From contig CM022676.1 of assembly GCA_012295275.1 (NCBI GenBank), positions 16,924,771 through 16,988,770 on the forward strand: a DNA stretch of 64,000 nucleotides, written 5' to 3'. The DNA is from Chrysomallon squamiferum (taxonomy: Eukaryota; Mollusca; Gastropoda; Neomphalida; Peltospiridae). A program made the position numbers and the translations under genes. Below are positions 58,011 to 64,000 of the stretch, in pieces. The notes beneath the pieces are model-generated. The model was not told the origin of the DNA. It searched no databases and saw only the letters and a list, made by a program, of their open reading frames with translations. The first letter of the stretch is position 1. Each line of letters begins with the position of its first letter.

Positions 58011-60917
58011 GATCATGCCTACCGTTATCGACATTACGAGGAATCTGCGGAAATGGAGTTGGTGGACTCAGTGTAACAAGACAATCTGCAAATGTTGTAA
58101 CTTTGAAGATTTCATCTTTTGATGAAACAGAACATGCAGGAAACTGGACAGTTGACGAAAACAGTATGTTGTCAACTCAAATCAGTTTACATCTCCATTT
58201 GCTAGTAAGTTATACACATATTGACAGAAACTAAAACGTTCTATTAATATGTCTATGAACACAAGTAATTACCTAAAATAATAATAAAAAGTTTCAAAAA
58301 CGTGTGCGTGATGTGTTTGTGTATTTGTGTGCTATTTGAAATAGACGTGCAGATATTTGCAAATAAGATTAATAACAAAAAATATGAAAATGTTTCCAAC
58401 TATATCATTTTCTAATTCGCATAATTCAAATATGCCACCTTAAGTATTCAGGAACATCTTGACTTCTATCTATAATTAAATACAGAATACTCCTTATCTT
58501 TATCTTTAAAATATACCTTTTTCAAACACTTACTGCATTCACTTATGGTATTTTATTATTTTCTTTTGCTAAAGCTATCGTAGATAGATCTATGGTTAAT
58601 TTTACTGATGCGTGTCCAAATGTGGCAGACATTGATTCTCAGACAGATTTTACAGCCAGCATACTGACTGGCTGTATTTATGCAACTGTTAACATTTCCT
58701 GGTATTTTGTGCACGAAACTTACGTGGTAAGTTTGTGTCCATGAATAGCAAACAAACAAACCGATATCAAGGCAATATTCGATATTTAATGCCAAAACTG
58801 AAATATTTATAAAAATTACGATTTGATACAAAAAAAAAGGAAAAATATTTGGTATGAAGAATTCTTTTATTATAAATAGTTTGAAATATACGAAAGATTA
58901 TCATTAAATTTAATTTATAAGTTTCATTAATAACTATTATATTTTACCAATAATTATATGTTATAACATTGCATTTAAATTGAAATCTTGTATATAAGAA
59001 ATGATATCAGAAAGTGTTTACTTTAACTGATGATATCAATTTATATATTACAGAATAATGTGTAATTATCAAATTAAAAAAAGCAAAAAGACAAACATAA
59101 TTCTTGTTTAAATGTATTTATTATAAATTATATTATTTATAATTTAAGAACTTGACACCAGTTACTACAACATACAGTAATGGTTGTACAAGCCCACAAG
59201 TTAAAACAGCTGCCAGGCTGACTCTGAATTATTTAACTGTACAAGGAAAAGTTAATGTAACAATACACATGATTCATCCCTCTTTTAATGATGAGGTTTA
59301 TGACAAGTTTATTTGTACCATTAACTTTCCAAGTAAGTAAATGTTAAATATCCAAACTATTATGTGTTTTTATTATTTGAAGTAAATATAGATAGCTTTC
59401 TCCAATTTTTATATATGGTCACTCATATGTAATCAATTACTGATCTACGTTTATGAAGTTACTCAATATTTGAAATATTTATTTTGGTTTTCTAATGAAT
59501 ATAAATAAACAAATAAATAAATAATATTTTAATCCACGTTAAGTATGATACAGTTATTGCTTTATTTATTTACTTATTTAGTTATGTATTTGTTTGTTTG
59601 TTTGTTTATTTATTTATTTCTATGCTTATTACAGTACAGGTAAAAGAGGTGACACTATTAAACATCAGTTCACAGAATGATAAAATACAAGTCAGTGAAG
59701 GTTATGTCACTTTGACATGTGTCACGTCACCGAGCAACCCAGTGTCATCTGTTTACTGGTACAAGAATAATCAACAGATAAACACAGGAATCACCAACAT
59801 AAATATCACATCAGAAGACCTGACTGTAAGAAAGAGTTGTGTGTCACTCACACTGACTGAGTCAGATGATGGACACAGCGTTTACTGCAACGCAGGGATT
59901 CCTGGACAAACTCTTGTAACATCCAACACTGGAATACTTGATGTGTCGTGTAAGATATTTAACATTAGAAATTTAAAAGTGTTTAAGTAACTAAATAATT
60001 TCTAAATTACCTTAATACTTTTGTTTCTAAAAAAAAAAATATACAATTTAAATGTTAATACATATTTAATACAGTTTTAAATTTATTATTATTCCACTCT
60101 TCTTTAAGTACGTTTCTTTACTGGGTTTTTTCTTGATCCAGTGTTCAGATATATCAGTTACAATTCTAAATATTTCACTATTTCATTAAATTTTACAGAT
60201 GGTCCATCACAGAATGATGTCAGCATCAGTTTTACAAATTATCAAACTGCAGTTGAAGGACAATCTTTGACCTTGACCTGTAGAACACTGACACCTGCTA
60301 AACCAGATGTGGATTTCATCTGGAAGTTTAAAGATGGAACACGTATTAATGGAACAAGGGGAGATAAACACGGTTTATCTGGAAATACTTGGCTTCAAAC
60401 ATTAACTCTGACACCCAGTAGAGTACAGAATGGGAAGAGAATCCAGTGTACTGTGAGAAACACACATACACAGACTGAGTCTACAGGAGAAAAGTTTCTG
60501 GATGTGAAATGCTAGTTTATAAAAAATTGGACTTGGAGATAATATATATTTAATTTTGAAAATGTTATTTAACAAAATAAATAAAATCAAATAATAAAAT
60601 TAATAATAAAAAAATAGCATAAATATTTCTGATTTCAGATCCACCAAGTTCACCTCCAGTTGTTTCAAGAACAACGTTTCTTGTGTTTGAGGGTGAGAAT
60701 GTCACACTGAGCTGTTCTACAACTGGTGGAAACCCAAGACTAAATCTAAACTGGACTTGTTATAATCGTGTACACTGCTCTGACAGAGGAGAAACCAGAA
60801 CATGTACAATATCTTTCATAGCTAATAGGACTCAGAATAACAAAGTGTGTGAGTGTGTTTCTAGTTGGAGGTATGGTGAATACAACGACAGAAAAAGCAG
60901 AAACTTGACTATTTACT
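58011..60917 (+). CDS. Ig-superfamily surface/secreted protein, partial gene (about four Ig domains)
   Basis: Phase-consistent exons: about 58011-58163 (start uncertain), 58575-58726, 59149-59332, 59635-59949, 60199-60510, 60639-60917. Exon 1 has VTLKISSFDETEHAGNWTVD, an Ig F-strand region. Exons 2-3 form one domain split at phase 0 (LTGCIYATVNISWYF to YDKFICTINFP). Exon 4 is LTCVTSPSNP, VYWYKNNQQ, SDDGHSVYCNAG. Exon 5 is LTLTCRTLTP, DFIWKFKDG, RIQCTVRNTH. Exon 6 is VTLSCSTTGG, LNWTCYNR, KVCECVSSWR with seven cysteines. Exons 3-6 each end at phase 1 just before or within a Cys/Tyr codon. After exon 5 the expected GT donor reads GCTAGT; if unspliced, TAG ends the protein (DVKC stop). No membrane exon follows: the gene is cut by the palindrome at 60963. 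Likely an adhesion or immune-type receptor (inference). Confidence 0.75.
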
Positions 60918-60962
60918 GTGAGCAATTTTAGATTGTTTATAATTAATATATATAGCAATATA

Positions 60963-61200
60963 CTTTACTGCGTGGGTCCAGCTTTTGCACTTAAGAGATA
61001 TCCAGATTAACAGATGCAAGTAAATACAATTCTCCTATTACAACATGAAATATCTGTTTGTTAAAAGAAATCATTCTTTACGTTAAGAATGATTTCTTTT
61101 AACAAACAGATATTTCATGTTGTAATAGGAGAATTGTATTTACTTGCATCTGTTAATCTGGATATCTCTTAAGTGCAAAAGCTGGACCCACGCAGTAAAG
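60963..61200. repeat. Perfect 116-bp inverted palindrome with 6-nt loop
   Basis: Arms 60963-61078 and 61085-61200 are exact reverse complements over 116 bp with loop TACGTT. The sequence is complex, not simple repeat. Such perfection suggests a very recent fold-back or, equally, an assembly or read-chimera artefact. It separates the Ig gene from the Gag fragment and SRCR duplication. Confidence 0.97.
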
Positions 61201-61208
61201 TTGGTTAA

Positions 61209-61403
61209 GTGGCGGTCTTACGAATATATGAATTGCGTCCAGAAGCGTACAGGTTCACGTACAGTGAATTGAAGAAAACTGAAGGTCAGAGTTGTGTAGA
61301 ATATTTCGCGAAACATGCTGGATTATTTGAAGGCTTACGGCAATTGTTAGTACTACATGATCTTAAATATGGGTTACCGGTTAATTTGCGCCCTCATTTA
61401 TAG
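61209..61403 (+). pseudogene. Gag-like (SCAN-type) retroelement fragment
   Basis: Open frame of 64 codons starting at GTG: LRPEAYRFTYSELKKTEGQS, then CVEYFAKHAGLFEGL, then LHDLKYGLPVNLRPHL and stop. The pattern Y--R(F)--LKK--GQS-VE-----L-F and (L)P--LR--L is that of Gag/SCAN-type capsid domains of LTR retrotransposons in animals. The WL and EQF portions are missing or changed, and no pol or LTR is visible. A truncated retroelement remnant. Confidence 0.5.
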
Positions 61404-61479
61404 AACATGGGTTTATATATATATATATATAATACAGGATGCGGCGATCGTTGCTGATGATTTCATGTTAATTAACGAA

Positions 61480-62750
61480 ACTCAATCAGGGCAGGGGAAT
61501 TCCAGTCGTCATGGAGAAAAAAAGACATTTTAGGGGGGGGGGATTTCTGCATAATGCTAATCACATGTGTTAATCAAGTGGTCAGGCGAGAATTGTTTTT
61601 GGTTGTCAGAAACAGGATAAACCACGAGTATCTCCACATGCGAGAACATTCTAATTGATTGAAAAAGTTCTGATGATGTTAACTTAAAGGATAACAAATT
61701 AACATCCACTGGATTCTTGACTCAATTTGAACATACCCTAAGATTTGTCGAAATTGGACCAGTAGCCTAATATTCTAAACTAAATGAAGGTTATAGGATC
61801 TTGAGGAAATCAGGATATGGAATAGGTTTCATAATGCAGGCGAGGTATTTGTGTAGAAATGAGGAAACATAATCAAGATGATGTAGAACAGTCAGTCATG
61901 TCAGTGTAGGTCAGAAAGGTTCATCGTTTTGAACTAACATATTTAGTATGTTTAGCAAAAATGTGAACATTAGTTTGTCTGACTTATTCCAATCTATATG
62001 TGACAGAATCATGGTTTATCTGCTTGATGACTCTGAGAACTGCTCGTTTTCTTACACTTGACTGCACTGTCTTGTGTTACTCTGTTGCACACGAATGATA
62101 TATTACAGGAAGACATAAAAAAACACAAAAAAAAAGAAAAAAAACAACAACAACAGAAACCCCCAAAAAAAACCTTAAAGTGAATGACAGGAGTACTGCT
62201 TTGTTGTTTTATCTGTTATCACAAAATCAGTTTCTTGCAGTAAGCTTTTGAAAGAAATTAGCAGCTTCTGACACTTATTAAATGTTTTGACTTTAACTTT
62301 ATTATTATTATTTTCGATCAGACACAAAATGCCTATATATCAGAATTATTATTTATTTGACAATTTCATTTATTAATGCCAAAATAAATTTGAATTATCT
62401 CATACTATTGATTATAGCTATTTTGAATCAAGGAGAGTACGATTTAACAGTTAAAAAGTTAAATGTCTGAGCACGGGTGTATCTTTATAGATATCAACTT
62501 TTAAGTATATTAATGTTAGAAACATTGGTAGCCGATGTTTATAGCAATACTAGAGATAGAGCGACATTTTTATCTTACTCAACTTTACCTTTGTTACCGA
62601 ATATCTGTTACATAATTTTCTTTACAAGGGAAATGATATATGAGTATATACATGTGTGTTTCTTTTTTGTTTTGTTTGTTGTTGTTTTTTGTATTAAACA
62701 AATCATTATATTCTTACTGACAGATCTTATATAACCTATTATTATTTTAG
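61480..62750. repeat. Duplicate of the SRCR4-upstream intron
   Basis: Collinear with about 17100-18782 (TTCTAAACTAAATGAAGG, ATAATGCAGGC, AAACATAATCAAGATGATGT, AGTCATGTCAGTGT, ATCACAAAATCAGTTTCTTG, TAGCAATACTAGAGATAGA). It shows that the right-hand SRCR exons arose with the same unit as SRCR4/7. An ORF at 62477-62734 is non-coding sequence of this unit. Confidence 0.85.
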
Positions 62751-63091
62751 TACCAGTACGATTAGTAAATGGAAGAGGAATACCAACACAAGGTCGAGTT
62801 GAGATTCAAGTAAACGGGACGTGGGGAACAATCTGTGATAACAATTTTGATGAGAAAGATGCTTCTGTTTTATGTCACATGTTAGGATTTAGTCGGTAAT
62901 TCCTTCATTTATTTACATAATTACTTACTTACTTTCTTACTTAGTTTGTGAACGAGAATATTTTATACAGATGTAATTTATTTGATTTTACTGAGAATGA
63001 AAGTTAGTGATGATGTGTCCGTGAAATACTTTTCGACATGATTATAATAATAATAATAATAATAATACAAATAACAAGAATGATAATAATC

Positions 63092-63144
<53 letters not shown>

Positions 63145-63641
63145 TGCTATGAGAAAAAGAAGAAAAAAAGACAGCAAATACAACAAAAAGTAACAGCAAT
63201 AATAATTTCTAGCAATGTTGATCTTGAGCTTTATAGGAAATATATTCAAGTCGTCTTCGAGTGATAAAATTTCGCTGGCGATATTTACACTATCCTTGTG
63301 GTAGCAAAGCCTTCATGTTAAACATAGTTGAAATCACTTAGAAAGTAAAACATTTCTTATTAAAACGTCAGGACTACGAGAAAGTCTGTGAAGGCGTTGT
63401 GCAAACAATGTTGAATATTCATTTTACTGTACATATTATTTATTTTCAAAGGAATATTAATTTTGTTTAAGTTTTGGTGCAAATCAAGATAAAACTACTC
63501 GCTTTGGAGAGGGAACGGGACGAATATGGATTGATGATCTGAGATGTGATGGAGATGAAGACAGTGTTGAAAAGTGCTCATTTCCTGGCTGGGGAAACCA
63601 CTACTGTGGTCACTGGAACGATGCTGCAATCAGCTGTCAAT
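62751..63641 (+). CDS. SRCR domain of a further SRCR gene or array (exons 62751-62895, 63472-63641), continues off right edge
   Basis: First half [18 protein letters not shown] with [18 protein letters not shown] to MLGFSR; second half [20 protein letters not shown] to AISCQ. Six group-A cysteines. Phases are 1/2/1 as elsewhere, with donor T/GTCAGT at 63642. It is closest to domain 1/7 type. No leader exon precedes it in this window, so it may be an internal domain of a gene whose 5' part was replaced, or a fresh copy. Confidence 0.85.
63042..63142. repeat. (TAA)n microsatellite
   Basis: TAA triplets with a short non-repetitive interruption, inside the SRCR intron. The last 360 bp of the window (63642-64000) is intron with TTTG-rich sequence, homologous to 13451-13760. 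Confidence 0.95.
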
Positions 63642-64000
63642 GTCAGTTTACATGTGATATTTATTTTATTTTATTTGTATTTAACTGTTTATCCGTAACA
63701 AAATGTTTTAGCTTGTTGTCATCAAAATTGTCCTTCTTGTGTTTAATGTTGTTGTACCGAAGTCTGTATCTAACTTTATTTGCCTTTAATAAGAACTAAA
63801 ACAAAACAAAACAATATCAGGTTTGGGTACAATAGTTAATAAAGAAACTAGGTTCAAAATAATCTAAATTAAAATGAGTTATATTAATGATGCAATCGTT
63901 TCGTATTTATTAGTTTAGTTGTTTGTTTGTTGGCTTGGTTTTCGTTTGTTTGTTTATTTGTTTCTTTGTTTGTGTGTTGATTTCTAATTCACGTAAGAAT

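Overview
The window looks like part of an AT-rich, intron-rich invertebrate genome. I infer a mollusc, most likely a gastropod, from the dense (TTA)n/(TC)n/(GA)n microsatellites, the many small TIR and tRNA-derived elements, a parvovirus-like integration, and a cluster of expanded SRCR and immunoglobulin genes. No species can be named from the sequence.

The main content is a cluster of SRCR (scavenger receptor cysteine-rich) and Ig genes in two-exon-per-domain format. (i) 1-2408, minus strand: a partial SRCR gene running off the left edge. (ii) 7391-30393, plus strand: an apparently complete receptor gene. It has a TATA promoter, a signal-peptide exon, seven SRCR domains (14 exons), two Ig-like domains, one FN3 domain, a transmembrane exon and a short tail. 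With the splice sites assigned here its 21 coding exons total 3381 nt, exactly 1127 codons including the stop, and all boundaries are phase-consistent. Genes (i) and (ii) are head-to-head, and (1-2549) is an inverted copy of (about 12.2-14.8 kb). (iii) 62751-64000, plus strand: the start of another SRCR array, preceded by about 1.2 kb of DNA homologous to the intron before SRCR4 of gene (ii).

Second tier. 34611-36973 is an intact two-exon gene for a small, secreted, strongly cationic, cysteine-free mature peptide of unknown family. 50.0-56.1 kb holds a decayed Ig exon and the 3' end (Ser/Thr stalk plus C-terminal membrane helix) of a plus-strand surface protein. 58.0-60.9 kb holds a four-domain Ig-superfamily gene whose 3' end is missing beside a perfect 116-bp palindrome. 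Orphan exon fragments include a proprotein-convertase catalytic-His exon (4.9 kb, minus), a tyrosine-bearing tail-like frame (3.35 kb), a coiled-coil repeat frame (52.4 kb, minus) and a truncated second FN3 exon (28.7 kb).

Mobile and viral DNA: two degraded copies of a parvovirus-type Rep/NS1 gene (41.6-42.0 kb minus, 43.7-45.0 kb plus), a TA-flanked TIR element (45.4 kb), other inverted-repeat elements (8.8-9.5 kb, 47.5-48.2 kb), tRNA-derived SINE-like units (41.2 and 42.8 kb), a Gag-like retroelement fragment (61.2 kb), and dispersed repeats shared between 3-5 kb, 31-34 kb and 37.5 kb. There is one 200-N assembly gap at 2550-2749. The most interesting system is the SRCR-Ig-FN3 receptor locus, with its duplicated promoter/leader cassettes, three-domain higher-order repeat and cysteine rewiring.
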